DNA of 64,000 bases from Capniomyces stellatus (taxonomy: Eukaryota; Kickxellomycota; Harpellomycetes; Harpellales; Legeriomycetaceae). The position numbers and the translations under genes are program-made. Location of the stretch: positions 1 to 64,000 of the forward strand of contig LUVW01000033.1 of NCBI GenBank assembly GCA_001661515.1, given 5' to 3'. Of the stretch, positions 33,453 to 44,290 are shown in pieces (the first letter of the stretch is position 1; every line of letters starts with the position of its first letter). The notes beneath the pieces were generated by a model, which worked only from the letters and a program-made list of their open reading frames with translations, did not search any database and was not told the DNA's origin.

Positions 33453-33590
33453 AATCAAGTAAACCTGGCCTGATAAAGTAACCTTGACTTAATAAGCTTT
33501 ACTTGGCCTAATAAAGCAACCTGGACCTAATAAGCGTACTTGGCCTAATAAAGTAAACTTAACCTGGTAAAACTTGCCTAACTTAACAAA
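33453..33590. repeat. degenerate tandem repeat, CTTGGCCTAATAAAGTAA type
   Basis: About seven units of roughly 17-19 bases, each a variant of CTTGGCCTAATAAAGYAA, in one block. Confidence 0.75.
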
Positions 33591-34172
33591 ATATAGTGGC
33601 CCACCAGACTGAATCTAACGAATAAACTATTTGTCGTAAATTAAGCAGCTAAAAAACCCCTCACTAGCATTTCATCGGCTATTAGTGTTCAATAGACAAG
33701 ATCTACCTTAATCCATTCAATGCCAAAATTTCCTGATAAATAATAAAAATATTGTTCTCGCCCAGCAAACTACGCTGCTGCATTAACCGAACATCATATT
33801 ATACATACAAGGGTACATACACGCCTATACAATGACGTGTAAACTATGCGAGCCAAGGACCGTTATAACTACAATAAATCAATAGTACACTCGTTAGTCA
33901 ATCGGTTAACTCTACTAAACGGTACCTCGATGTTTTTTTAATATTTTTCTTTAAAAAATAAAAATATTAATCGAGTTTTAAAGATCTGAAGGATATACCA
34001 ATCGACTTTTTTAATTCCTGATTCTTTGATTTTTACGTGTCTTGGTTGCCTTACCCTTTGTTGTTGTGAATATAGGCCACAAAATCTCCTCCACCTGCCT
34101 AGCTCCGCCAATCACCATGGCTACTCTGTATACTTGGAATGTATCGTCAATGGGGTTTCGTATGCTGTATAC

Positions 34173-34207
34173 TTTTGGCTTTTGGCTTTTGGCTTTTGGC
34201 TTTTGGC
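34173..34207. repeat. (TTTTGGC)5 tandem repeat
   Basis: Five exact copies of a seven-base unit. Confidence 0.9.
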
Positions 34208-35103
34208 AGCATTTAAATGTCTTTATTGGCTTTATTTAACGTCTACAACCAACAATATATAACTAGCACGTGACACAAAAGAAATATATACCGCATTTTA
34301 ATAAACCCTGGAATTGTTTAAACAATTGAAAACCACCGATTTCAGAATTGATAATATTGTTTTCATTAAACCAAAAAAGACCATTCATTCTAGTTTCAAT
34401 GGAAAACAAAATTAAAGATATGTAGAAGGGTTGTTTTGGTTTAAATATACACCCAAGCATTTTATTAATAACTCGACACGGATTGATTATCTAAGGAATC
34501 AGAGCTTAGGAGCAGCAATCTGTGTTTAGCAATAGAAGAGCCATCATGTTCATAAAAAAAAACTGAGGCATTTTTTTACAAATTAAAGTGAATCGCTTTC
34601 TGCTTAAGACAATAAACCAAACAACACAATTCAGAGATATGGATGATTTTAATCAGCTCAAAATGCGTTTTCCACAAATTTAAAATCTACCCGGTTCCGA
34701 ATACGGAACCAAGAAATATTTTAGCCGCTTGATTTTATCAATGCCAATTTATTTGTTTCGAAAACTAGTCTATTAATTGATCCAATCAAAACCCCTAATT
34801 ATTATAGATAAATCAGGATTTATTCACTTGTTTATGTGAACAAATGACTTTTTTTCTGCATTAAATATAATGCATGTCTTTTATAACTTAGTTATTCGAC
34901 GGGGTGACTGTAAGACTAGATGATCCAACATATATACACATATACCATTGTCTTTTATAATCATTATTTGAAAAACAATATCTGGAGTACCACACATATT
35001 GGTTGGGCAACTATCTTATTAGATGTAGACTAGCGTGTATATCACCCAAATTACAAAATCAGCTGGTCGATGGAATAACACTGTGAACCGAACTCGGGTC
35101 TGA

Positions 35104-35304
35104 TTGAAGTACACGGGAGAGGGGGAGAGCTTAGAAACTGCCTCCATGTTACATTGCGTGGATTATTGGTGTCAAGATAATATATACAAGAATAAAAACA
35201 TTCCTGTTTTAATGAAGTTCACAGAGGTATCTAGGAAATTAGCAACAAATATGATGAATCGGGTTGTATTTTTTATGCCATTAATAACAATTGGCTGTTT
35301 GTAG
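35104..35304 (+). mobile_element. possible gag-like retrotransposon relic
   Basis: An open segment reads KYTGEGESLETASM, then VDYWCQDNIYKNK and KFTEVSRKLATNMMN. The start resembles the 'KFTGDG..LE.F' opening of Ty3-type gag domains. It has no ATG at the front, no flanking gene and no LTRs that I can find. The assignment is weak. Confidence 0.25.
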
Positions 35305-35351
35305 TTGACCAATGGTTCATCCATTAGTCACCCACAATCCACAATCCACAA

Positions 35352-35395
35352 TCCATCTTGAGTCCATCTTGAATCCATCTTGAGTCCATCTTGAG
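35352..35395. repeat. 11-base tandem repeat TCCATCTTGAG, four units
   Basis: Four copies, one with a single substitution, next to three ACAATCC units just upstream. Confidence 0.85.
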
Positions 35396-37306
35396 CTCGT
35401 CATGGTTTATTGTGACTCGTTAATCCGTTCCAAAAGTTTAACTGATACTGAAAGCTGGATATAGGCTATGTGATGTATTTACTTTTGTCCATTATGGCGT
35501 ACTTTACAAATATCTATTTCACCTCGCTTGGTTGTACTTTTGTTTTTGATATTTATCAACCATTGTAGTCATTTTATTTTTGCCAACATTTCAAACCCTT
35601 AAAACCCCCTGCACAACCAATCAATCGACGGTAAACCATGCCCATCAATATCTAAACAAGCTGTGTTAAACACCCCGAAATCTCCACTAGATCAAAATTT
35701 CAAAGAATTGTCGGTATTTAGTTGCTTGAAGTATAATCCTGAAACTGGATGTACAATATGAGTCAATTCCAATAAAGCTGATGCTCTTCTTTTATTTCTT
35801 GGATTCTTGAAGGCAAAGATATTTGTTCAACACAGAAAACCTCGCATTTTAAGAATTGTCGCTGGAAAGTTACAAAATAAACCACAAATACAATAAATCA
35901 AGTTAAGACTAAAAACGTATCAACCATAAATTTCTTTAAAATATTTGGCCAATATGTAAACTGGTCTTAAACTTGGTTGACGAAAAAAAAAAAAAGAAAA
36001 GGGAATGTTAACAAGTGCCCCTGGTCAGTTAAGTTGTTCCAATTTTATGCCAAGTGATGGCAAAAAAAACTCTTTGCTGTTGCCAGGTTTCCAAGTTGTA
36101 CCAACACGTATACCATTAAGCCCGACGCTTAAGAACATACAAATGCTGATCCAAAAGCAAGTGGGGCAAATTTGGATTGATTTACTTTTGCAAGAAACGT
36201 TTAAAACAGCAATATTTTATTTCTTGGTTTAACTGGAGCAAACACATGCAAATATTTGCCAATACAAACCAGACTATGCGGATTAAATGCGTTCTGTGAT
36301 TGGAAGTCAATTCAAAAAAATAAAGCAAAAACGAATTAAAGGAGAATTTACTTTCAGCTTTTAGGCTCCTGATTAAGAAAAAAGCAAATTAGGCAGGAAA
36401 TAGGTATGCTAAAAAGAGCGCGAGTGTATTAGTGGTATTAGTTGATTCAAGCAAAAAAGAAAAGTCAATTCTAACAAATGAAAGAGTGTATATTTGTTTG
36501 AAGGCTTCTAATCTCTATTATTATTCAATCATATAACAGAAAAGCAATATTATTTATCATACCATCCACCAAAAACAACGAGTAAAATCTGTGGGTGAAT
36601 CAGCTAAAAGCGTGGATGAATAACAGAACATCTAAAAAAAGAAACACTTTGGCACTATCTTGAAAATGCGGTCAAGCAACAAAAATAAGAAAAGCCTAGC
36701 AATATTAGTTATAAGGTTGTTGTAGTTGATGTTAAATCCAAACCAACGAAAATTATATAGTTGAAAGAAATAAAGTGTTCATAGTATTTCAAATAAAAAA
36801 GCAAGCCTATTGACATTACTATTATTCCAGGTTAGTACTATTAACACAACAAAAGAGCGCTGTTAAGAATAAAATCAAGCGACATACTTTTATTTAGCTG
36901 GATTCTTTTTTTAACAGAACAGGAGAAGAATTTGTATATAGCTAATTGTAAATATCAAAACGAAGCGTATCGCTATAAAAGAGAACAACAAGGACCAAAG
37001 TACAACAGTTTAGAGAAGACGGCAATAAATTAAGGTTCAGCTTCTAAAGTATATTTAACAATCTGAAATTATCCTCCACTTTGATGGAAATAAATATTGA
37101 AAAATAGACAGAGAAAAGAAACAACTACGGCAAATAAAATCAAACTAGAATAAATTGTCCAAACAGTTCAGGATTGGTTCATCGAGGAAACTCTAAAGCC
37201 GGAAAAAGTTTGGAAAAAGGCAAATTAAAGTAAATATACCAAGTAGAAATCATCTAGTTGGGCAAGTAACTCTGTATAATAATTTCAATAACAACCAACA
37301 GCAAAG

Positions 37307-38712
37307 ATGAGCAGCAAAAACAGAAACAACAAGAGCAACAGACCAGCTAGTAAGTATGCATTAAGATTGACGATTAAACGCTACAATAATGAATAATGAA
37401 TAATGAATAATGAATAATGAATAATGAATAATGAATAAAAATAGATACCGCCTTCAAGCAGCAAAGATTAAGAGCATGGCAGCCACTTCTAACGCCCAAA
37501 ACAGTAATCCCGATATTTTTTATATTGGGAGTGGTGTTGGGGCCAATCGGAGGGGTTTTATATTGGGCCTCAACAAGGATCTTCCAAATGAAGTTCAATT
37601 ACACAACATGTAAAAACATGCCGTCAGAATTTATACAGATGAGTACAGCAGACTATAGCATTGAGCTTGGATCTGCAGGCGGTACTCCCTCAGTTCCACA
37701 AATCAAATACAACCAAGCAACCAACACTTGCACTCTTCAATTCAACAATCCCTCCACCATCAAAGGTCCGATTTTTATGTACTACATGCTCTCCAACTTC
37801 TACCAAAATGAGCGAAGATATGTCAAGAGCTTTGACCGAGACCAGCTATTGGGCGTAGCTAAAACTAGCGATCAGCTAAAGGGAGGTGATTGTAGTCCTC
37901 TTGATGTACGAACTATTGATGGTGTTACAAAGCCTATTTATCCTTGTGGCCTAGTAGCCAACTCTGTATTTAATGGTAATGCTTTTTTCTTTAACATATC
38001 CAAGTGCTTTTTCAATGTATACTCGAGACTCATATAGTGTTGAACCGTCTACTCGTCTATTAAAATGTTACTGGTAATGCTTTCTCATCGCGTTTTTCAC
38101 TATTTTATGCTGCAATATTAAATAGACACTTTTAGTAACATTATACTAACCAATCCCAGGGGCTCGTCAAACGACTTGGCTATTTATGAAATGAAAAGCG
38201 AGGATATTGCTTGGGAATCCGACAGAAGCAGGTATAAAAAAACACTATACGCCAATGACGACGTGTTCCCTCCTCCATTTTGGGACAAAAAATATCCAGA
38301 AGGATACACTAGCAATAACCCAATCCCAGATATTTCTCAAGATGAGCATCTAATGGTATGGATGCGAATATCCGGTCTCCCAACCTTCCGCAAACTCTAC
38401 AGCAAAAACATCAACGATCCAATGGAGTCAGGGATCTACCAAATCGAAATCGAAATGAATTTTGACACCCAGGCCATAAACTCCGAAAAGTTTTTGATTT
38501 TGTCTTCTACCAATCCCATTGGTGGACGTAACCCTGCTATGGGAATCACATACATGGCCTTAGGTGGCGCCTGTTTAATTCTTGGTGTTCTTTTTACCAT
38601 TAGACATTTGTATCGCCCAAGAAGACTTGGCGACCATACATACTTGTCTTGGAACCAGCAAGTCCAAGCTGGGCTTGCCGAAAACATTGCTTCTGGAAAT
38701 TCTGGCAATTAA
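37307..38712 (+). CDS. CDC50: CDC50/LEM3-family subunit of P4-ATPase lipid flippases
   Basis: Three exons: 37307-37349, 37445-37975 and 38126-38712, giving 386 residues. The N-terminal family signature spans the first intron: RPA, then [20 protein letters not shown]. Membrane segments lie at about 40-60 ([20 protein letters not shown]) and 334-356 ([19 protein letters not shown]). Between them is the large lumenal domain with [16 protein letters not shown] across the second junction, [13 protein letters not shown] and [15 protein letters not shown]. It ends with [13 protein letters not shown]. The DTF reading decided the third-exon acceptor (ATAG before 38126), since the more obvious CCCAG loses the frame. 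CDC50 proteins are needed for P4-ATPases to leave the ER and flip phospholipids in Golgi, endosome or plasma membrane. Confidence 0.95.
37388..37438. repeat. (TGAATAA)n repeat in CDC50 intron 1
   Basis: About seven copies of a seven-base unit AATGAAT fill most of the 95-base intron. Confidence 0.85.
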
Positions 38713-39023
38713 CCGATTATTTACCTCCCTTTAAATTACAATCTCTGTCTTTTCCTACTCCAATTAGTGCTTCCTTTTTATTTTCAAATATATTCTATTC
38801 GTATATACTTTTAACCTTTGCCTATTTGTTTACTTTATTATTGTTATTTGCTCTATTGTCGTTTTTGGTTAGAATTTATCGTTTGGTTTTATTCATCGTA
38901 TGCCCCCTCCACCTTCAATTTTATTTTCTGCGAGCTTGTATATATATGTGTTTTGTTTTTAAACACTTTACAACCGAGCACCCTGAGTTTTCCTTTATTT
39001 AATTTTAACTATTATTCTTTTAA

Positions 39024-39061
<38 letters not shown>

Positions 39062-39362
39062 CTAAAACTAACACTAACACTAACACTAACACCAATAGGC
39101 TTTAGACTGTCCAACACCACCAATATCTACACTTTACAGTGCGCGTATCTCTACGTTGTTTGATTTTATTTATCACCAAGATTTATAGTTGGAAAGAATT
39201 ATGCAAATATTTATATATAAAACGTGTCAAAGTATATAAAAAAACGACACTATAACTGTTAAAGCTGATTAGTAAACTATAAAGCACATCAATCGAAATC
39301 AACACCTCCATGCTTCTCTTTTATATAGCCATAGCTGTACAAGATTATTTTTTTATCATGTT
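38713..39362. other. intergenic between convergent CDC50 and GH17-like genes
   Basis: Contains (AAC)n at about 39026-39060 and (ACTAAC)n at 39061-39092. No gene seen. Confidence 0.6.
39026..39095. repeat. (AAC)n followed by (ACTAAC)n
   Basis: About 12 AAC copies, then about five ACTAAC copies. Confidence 0.9.
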
Positions 39363-41450
39363 CTACCAAGGCAAATCTGTCGAAATATTTGCTGTATCTG
39401 GCTCCAACGTCGACTCTGGCTTGTCACTTACACTTGTTACATCGCCAAGCTCTGTTAATAATGGCGAGGCGTTATCTTGTGTACTTTCAGTACCCAAATC
39501 CCAACCGTCTTCATTTGTGCCCGGGTCATCACTAAGCTCTCCTTCGATGCTTTCCGCGGGCGTTTCTTTATTTTCATTAAATAAACTTGACTCCTGTACC
39601 TGCGGTTCTGTTTTAATCTGTAGAATCTTTGGTGGTGTTATACTACTTGCACGCTGTGGTAATGTGCTAAGCGTCGGCCTTACGCTAGGGCGCGGTTCAG
39701 ATGAGAGCGCCGTATTTGGTACTGATTCTAATGTTCGCGAGGGTGATACCAATACCAACTCGGTTATAACTTCTGTTACAAACTGCGTAGAGTATACTAC
39801 TGTAACTGTTGAAATTGATTTATCTGTAACTGTTGAAATCTCTGTTTTTGACGTTGTTTCTGTTACCGTTGATATTGGCTTATCTGTAACTGTTGAAATC
39901 TCTACCTTTGATGTTGTTTCTGTTACTGTCGATGTATCCCTAGTAGAAATCGTCTCTGTAACCGTCTCCTTTGTTCTTTCCGTTATGGTCACTGTAAGGC
40001 TTGATAAACTTACAACAGTTACAGAAACTGGAGGAAGAGACCGCGTCAATGTTATCAATTGTATTGTTGGCGTTTCTGCAATTGAAATTTCAACTGGATC
40101 AGGTATCTCATTCCCTACTATTTCAACATCTTCTGTAGCCGACGGTTCTGCAACTGGCGGTCTTGTAGCTGATGGTCTTGTATTGGTTTCTGTAATTGAA
40201 ATTTCAACTGGGTCAGGTATCTCATTCCCTACTATTTCAACATCTTCTGCAATCGATGGTTCTGTGCTGGTTTCTGCCTCCAAACTACTAGTAGATACCT
40301 TGCTCAACTCTTCTAATACTGCTGGCCTGATTGTTGGTCTAAAAGTTGGTAATGGGACATCGATATCACCGATAACCGCATCTGACTCCAACTGACTTGT
40401 ATTTAGAGTCGGAAACACTGATATTGCTGCTGTTGAACCAGGCAATTCGGATCCATTGGCATTCGTGCTTGATCTTGAAGTGTATCTTGTAAACCAACCC
40501 TTGTTTGTGTATCTGCCATTATAATGCCGTATTGACGCTGTACTTGGATTTACCTCGCTGCTGCAAACAAATAGTGGGTTGCTGGTGTGCTTTCTTTTAT
40601 TATTCGCTTTTAAAATTCCAAAGTTACCTGCTATACCCAAAGCATCTGTTTTGGGGTTGGACCTCCAAGGCTCATCAATTGCCTCGTATACATAGTAATC
40701 TATGTCCAAGATTTTTGCTATACACGCAACCTCTTTGTAATACTCTAAGGCCTCGATAACACCAGGGACACTCTGTCTGTTTGCAGACCCCGATGTTGGC
40801 CACCCTATATCCCCAAGAACCACATATTTGCCCATTGAAGCTGTTTTAATGCTATTGACAACATTAAAGTTGTGATTAGCAGCTTCTTTTACACCACTTC
40901 CTTGGTTAAACGAGTCGGTATTTATAGTAATAAAATCCACCGCGTCTATTAGGGCTTGATTAAAGTTTGCTTGCTGTTCTGCCGTGGATATATTGTTGTT
41001 GTACTTGTCTATTTCATTAAGTGTTGCCTTTATACTCTTGATTTTTTCAACCAGCTCAGATACTGTTACGTTGTGGTTGGCGACTGCATTATTCCCCACC
41101 ACAACTGATTTTACGTGCTCATCAAAATCGTAAATTGCGCTCAGTCTAACTAACGTATCTCTTTCTCTTGTAAAAACCTCATTGTCAGCTGTCACATCCA
41201 GTCCAAAACTGATTTTCCAACCAGTGTTTCTCTTTGAATATAATACCATCTCACCTGCATTGCACTCGGTTATTCCATGGATTATGAGCGTATCTGTATA
41301 CTCTGACAACACGTTCAAATCTGCCTCCACCTCCTCCACTGTTTTGCAACGCCCATCTTCCTTTTTCGGACTGTAGTGTACACCGTTAAATATTTTTTGT
41401 GAGTGCACACCTATAACCAACACAGTTAATATGTATATCGATCTCATCAC
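39363..41450 (-). CDS. secreted GH17-like cell-wall protein, probably catalytically dead
   Basis: Single-exon gene of 695 residues. Signal peptide 1-17 (SIYILTVLVIGVHS), then a GH17 glucan endo-1,3-beta-glucosidase-type barrel at about 20-295. Landmarks are FNGVHYSP, SVVVGNNAVA (about 118), VVLGDIGWPTSG (about 213), YVYEAIDEPWRS (about 253) and GNFGILKAN. In active GH17 enzymes VGNE carries the acid/base Glu and E[TI]GWP the nucleophile Glu; here they are Asn and Asp. Residues 300-695 are Ser/Thr-rich, with a 38-residue tandem repeat (EDVEIVGNEIPDPVEIS) and VTETTSK/ISTVTDK repeats, likely O-mannosylated. No C-terminal GPI signal is seen. I infer a wall-bound, glucan-binding pseudo-enzyme. The gene is convergent with CDC50. 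Confidence 0.88.
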   Translation of the reverse strand: MMRSIYILTVLVIGVHSQKIFNGVHYSPKKEDGRCKTVEEVEADLNVLSEYTDTLIIHGITECNAGEMVLYSKRNTGWKISFGLDVTADNEVFTRERDTLVRLSAIYDFDEHVKSVVVGNNAVANHNVTVSELVEKIKSIKATLNEIDKYNNNISTAEQQANFNQALIDAVDFITINTDSFNQGSGVKEAANHNFNVVNSIKTASMGKYVVLGDIGWPTSGSANRQSVPGVIEALEYYKEVACIAKILDIDYYVYEAIDEPWRSNPKTDALGIAGNFGILKANNKRKHTSNPLFVCSSEVNPSTASIRHYNGRYTNKGWFTRYTSRSSTNANGSELPGSTAAISVFPTLNTSQLESDAVIGDIDVPLPTFRPTIRPAVLEELSKVSTSSLEAETSTEPSIAEDVEIVGNEIPDPVEISITETNTRPSATRPPVAEPSATEDVEIVGNEIPDPVEISIAETPTIQLITLTRSLPPVSVTVVSLSSLTVTITERTKETVTETISTRDTSTVTETTSKVEISTVTDKPISTVTETTSKTEISTVTDKSISTVTVVYSTQFVTEVITELVLVSPSRTLESVPNTALSSEPRPSVRPTLSTLPQRASSITPPKILQIKTEPQVQESSLFNENKETPAESIEGELSDDPGTNEDGWDLGTESTQDNASPLLTELGDVTSVSDKPESTLEPDTANISTDLPW
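40083..40262 (-). repeat. 114-base coding tandem repeat in the GH17-like gene
   Basis: Two near-identical segments (40083-40148 and 40197-40262) lie 114 bases apart. They code for the repeated EDVEIVGNEIPDPVEIS block. Confidence 0.85.
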
Positions 41451-43000
41451 TTGTTACTTATATTTATAACACTGCTTTCTGCACTAATATTTGGTCGAAT
41501 TCTTCACCGCTCCTTCCAATCAAACTTTACTATTTATTCTGTTTTTTTTTTGACTTGTTAGCTATATTTTTTACAGTTTTGTAAGGCGCGGCTTAACTAG
41601 AGATATTTTATCTTGCTATTAAAATCATTAGTATGTTTGGATGTAATGTAAGGGAAGCTGATAAAAGAACATTTGTATATTTCTTAATCATATGTTGACG
41701 TTTATCAAAGCAAACATTTTAAAGTACAGATACTGTTACATCAAATACACACATTGTAATTCTGAAGACTACTTTCTATATTTGTTAATCATTAACTCAA
41801 TTAGCAACGTTAATTGCGCTCTTTGATTCGACTTGATAACTATCGTTTTTTTAGCACAACAGTCTGCTATTCTCGCTTTTATTTAGATACTGCAATAAGA
41901 AATGAAAAAAAAACATCGGCACATTTGAACTTATTTTACTGTTGGTTGCTATAATACGCATAGTGATGTTTGGTATTTAGAGCTATTAATATATATCCAT
42001 GTCCTTACTTTCCTATAATCAAACCGCTAAAAATAATTACTAGATGACTATTTCAATCAACAGTAAACAAGCGTATTTAAAGTTCCCCACCTCTCCTCAT
42101 TTTTCCAAACACCAAAAGCGTCGAATAGTTTGCTTTTTTCAATTCCGCTACTATAGTACTCCATCATATTTGATTGTTCATTTTTCTAATCCGATTATCA
42201 TATTTGCTATGATAACACCAAAACAACAACACGTGCACTTGTTAAAATATTTGTGCTTTGGTTTAAATACTCACAGCTGAAAAACTAACCAGCAGAGGTT
42301 GGCATTTGTTGATTGTTATTTATAAAACTCGTTACAAAAATAGTCAGTTTTTTTATTCACACCGATAATGAAAACATGATTAAAGAAAAAAGAAAAAGAA
42401 AACATGTTTAAATGTAAATACACACAGCCGCCCCTCTACCAGTTTCCAAAACACGACTGTGTTTAGAAAGCCAACACAAAATATAGCTACAATAGCCACG
42501 ACGGGTCTATTAATGGCTTTCAAACTTTATTTTTGCCTTATTTGCCCCATTAATATTCTATTATTTATCGTTTGTTTGTTGCTTGGTACATGGAATAGGA
42601 TAAACAGCAAAATGCCAAGATTAGTACCATCAATTCATCTCAAAGCCATTGATATACCAATATTTATGGGCGAGTCCACGAGTATACAAACTCTTTTGTG
42701 TTTATTTCAGCTGTACTTTCAGTTGATTATTTTTTTATTACAAAATTCTAGTCTATATATTTAAATAAATAGCATCGAAGCATATTCATGAATATGCTTC
42801 GATGCTTGTCTAGGAAAACAGCTACTTTAGTCGCCTAATTATTAAAAATAGTAAAAAAAAAAAAGCTTTGGTTAATGTCCTTTAGACATGCAATTCCAAT
42901 TTACCATGCGATAAAGCATAGGGGAGAGAGAGAAATGATGTGGATGTGCATGTTCATGCGTGTGAGGTATGGTTATATACAACTTTGAGGCCCGGGTTTT
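41451..43000. other. gene-poor region with a perfect palindrome
   Basis: No supported gene. A plus-strand frame at 42459-42764 is hydrophobic, without recognisable features, and ends just before the palindrome at 42771. Confidence 0.5.
42771..42806. repeat. 36-base perfect palindrome
   Basis: AGCATCGAAGCATATTCA followed directly by its reverse complement, with no spacer and no mismatch. It could extrude as a hairpin or bind a large dimeric protein. It could also be a remnant of a small inverted-repeat element. Confidence 0.95.
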
Positions 43001-44290
43001 ACAAACTACAATCCATCGCTGTAAGCCTTGATTTTGAGCCACCTGTATATTTGTTTTGGCACCTTAAATACCTTTAAAATGGCGGTAAACGCATTGAAAC
43101 TTTGACCAGGCCAACCTGTGTTGCTAAAAGCACAAAGGCGCTTTACTACTTCGCTGGCGGTTTTGATTCCTGTTTATACCTGCACAAAGAATACTGCGAA
43201 GGTCCATGTAAATGTTGTTCAGCCCTTGTATATCCTAGTCACTTTCTTCATCAAACATAACAAGCGGGTAGTCACGTTCCAGCATCACTTCCAAGTTAAC
43301 TTTGTTCATTCTGCTTAAAATGATTGATCGAAAATAACCAATGTGCGGTAAATGTATAAAACTAATTTTATGTTATTGGTAGGAAAGTTGTATCTGCGTG
43401 CGTATACTAAGGCTTGTTTGCGTTTATGTTATAATGTTCCCGAAGCTAACCGGATGTGTAAAAATACAACAATGATATAGATTTCAAATAAAGAAAAAAG
43501 CTGTGGTTGTTTCATCCAGCTCTTTAAATACTTTTACAAGAATTTTAGGTGCTCAATAATACTCAAAGAGCAAACAAATACAGCTTATAATAATATAGCT
43601 TACCTTCTCAATCGCGTCACTCTGGGTGTCCTGCATATATATGCGCATGTGGTTGGACCGGAGTTTCTGACGCTGCTCTAAAAGGCCGATATAAACGCAA
43701 TAAATAGGCATATTAACCCAAAATAATAATACTATAAAGAAAGGGTTTGATCAAAGACTTTAACATTCTCTTTGTATAATTGAGCGTTTTTAACTAGTCA
43801 GTTTGATGTCAGTAAAAATACAATTGATACATTAATACAGGCGATAACGATAAAAGGTGCTTAATTGCTTTAAACGATGCTACTCGCATCAAAAAACCGA
43901 GCACAAAGGAACACAGTTTCTAGTTAAAGAGATTGATTGAATTGGATATTGTCGGAATTATCCATTTATTTGTTGTCCGTTTTACCCTCTGCTCCTTTGG
44001 TTTGCTTCTTTTTGAATTTTAAACTGTTGTGGCTATAAAGTGTGTGTCAATAGAAAAAGATCAGTAGTTAGCTATTCAACTTTTTAATGTTGCACCAAGA
44101 AATATTGATCATTAATATCATTAGTAATCGTTTAGATTTTCTGTACTTACAATTGGCTGTTTCGTAAAATGAAAACAAGTCAATGCTACAAAGAAGCAAC
44201 GCAATCGCTTTACTAAGCCACTTTACGCTGTTCTTTGTCCTTAAAAATATCCCAAGAATAGTCTAATCACTTGGTTTGTGTCTATTAGCA
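43001..44290 (-). other. exon-like segments, unresolved minus-strand gene or relic
   Basis: On the minus strand several pieces look coding and are flanked by good splice signals. One is 43677-43604 (TTTTAG before, GTAAGC after), reading QRQKLRSNHMRIYMQDTQSD. Another ends at 44151 before GTAAGT, reading KNSVKWLSKAIALLLCSIDL. A third near 43315 reads MNKVNLEVMLERDYPLVMF and is followed by DIQGLNNIYMDLRSILCAG in a shifted frame. I could not join them with agreeing phases, and I recognise no family. Either an unusual gene or a decaying one. Confidence 0.3.

Larger units (their letters stand above)
33591..37306. other. gene-poor AT-rich region, part 2
   Basis: Apart from the small repeats and the gag-like segment I see no gene. 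A frame at 36005-36232 (MLTSAPGQLSCSNFMPSD, then PGFQVVPTRIPLSPTLKNIQ) looks more coding-like than its surroundings but I do not recognise it. Confidence 0.45.

Noticed and set aside
35331..35395. CRISPR-like look of evenly spaced repeats
   Set aside because: Units are directly adjacent without unique spacers, and this is a eukaryote; it is a plain minisatellite.
38158..38160. CCCAG acceptor for CDC50 exon 3
   Set aside because: It breaks the frame; the upstream ATAG at 38125 restores the conserved FNDTF reading.
39310..40395. 361-codon open frame on the plus strand
   Set aside because: It is the exact complement of the Ser/Thr-rich repeat part of the GH17-like gene; it codes only for Ser/Val/Thr-rich low-complexity sequence.
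41461..41468. TATAAATA on the minus strand before the GH17-like gene
   Set aside because: Only about 11 bases before the ATG, too close to act as its TATA box.
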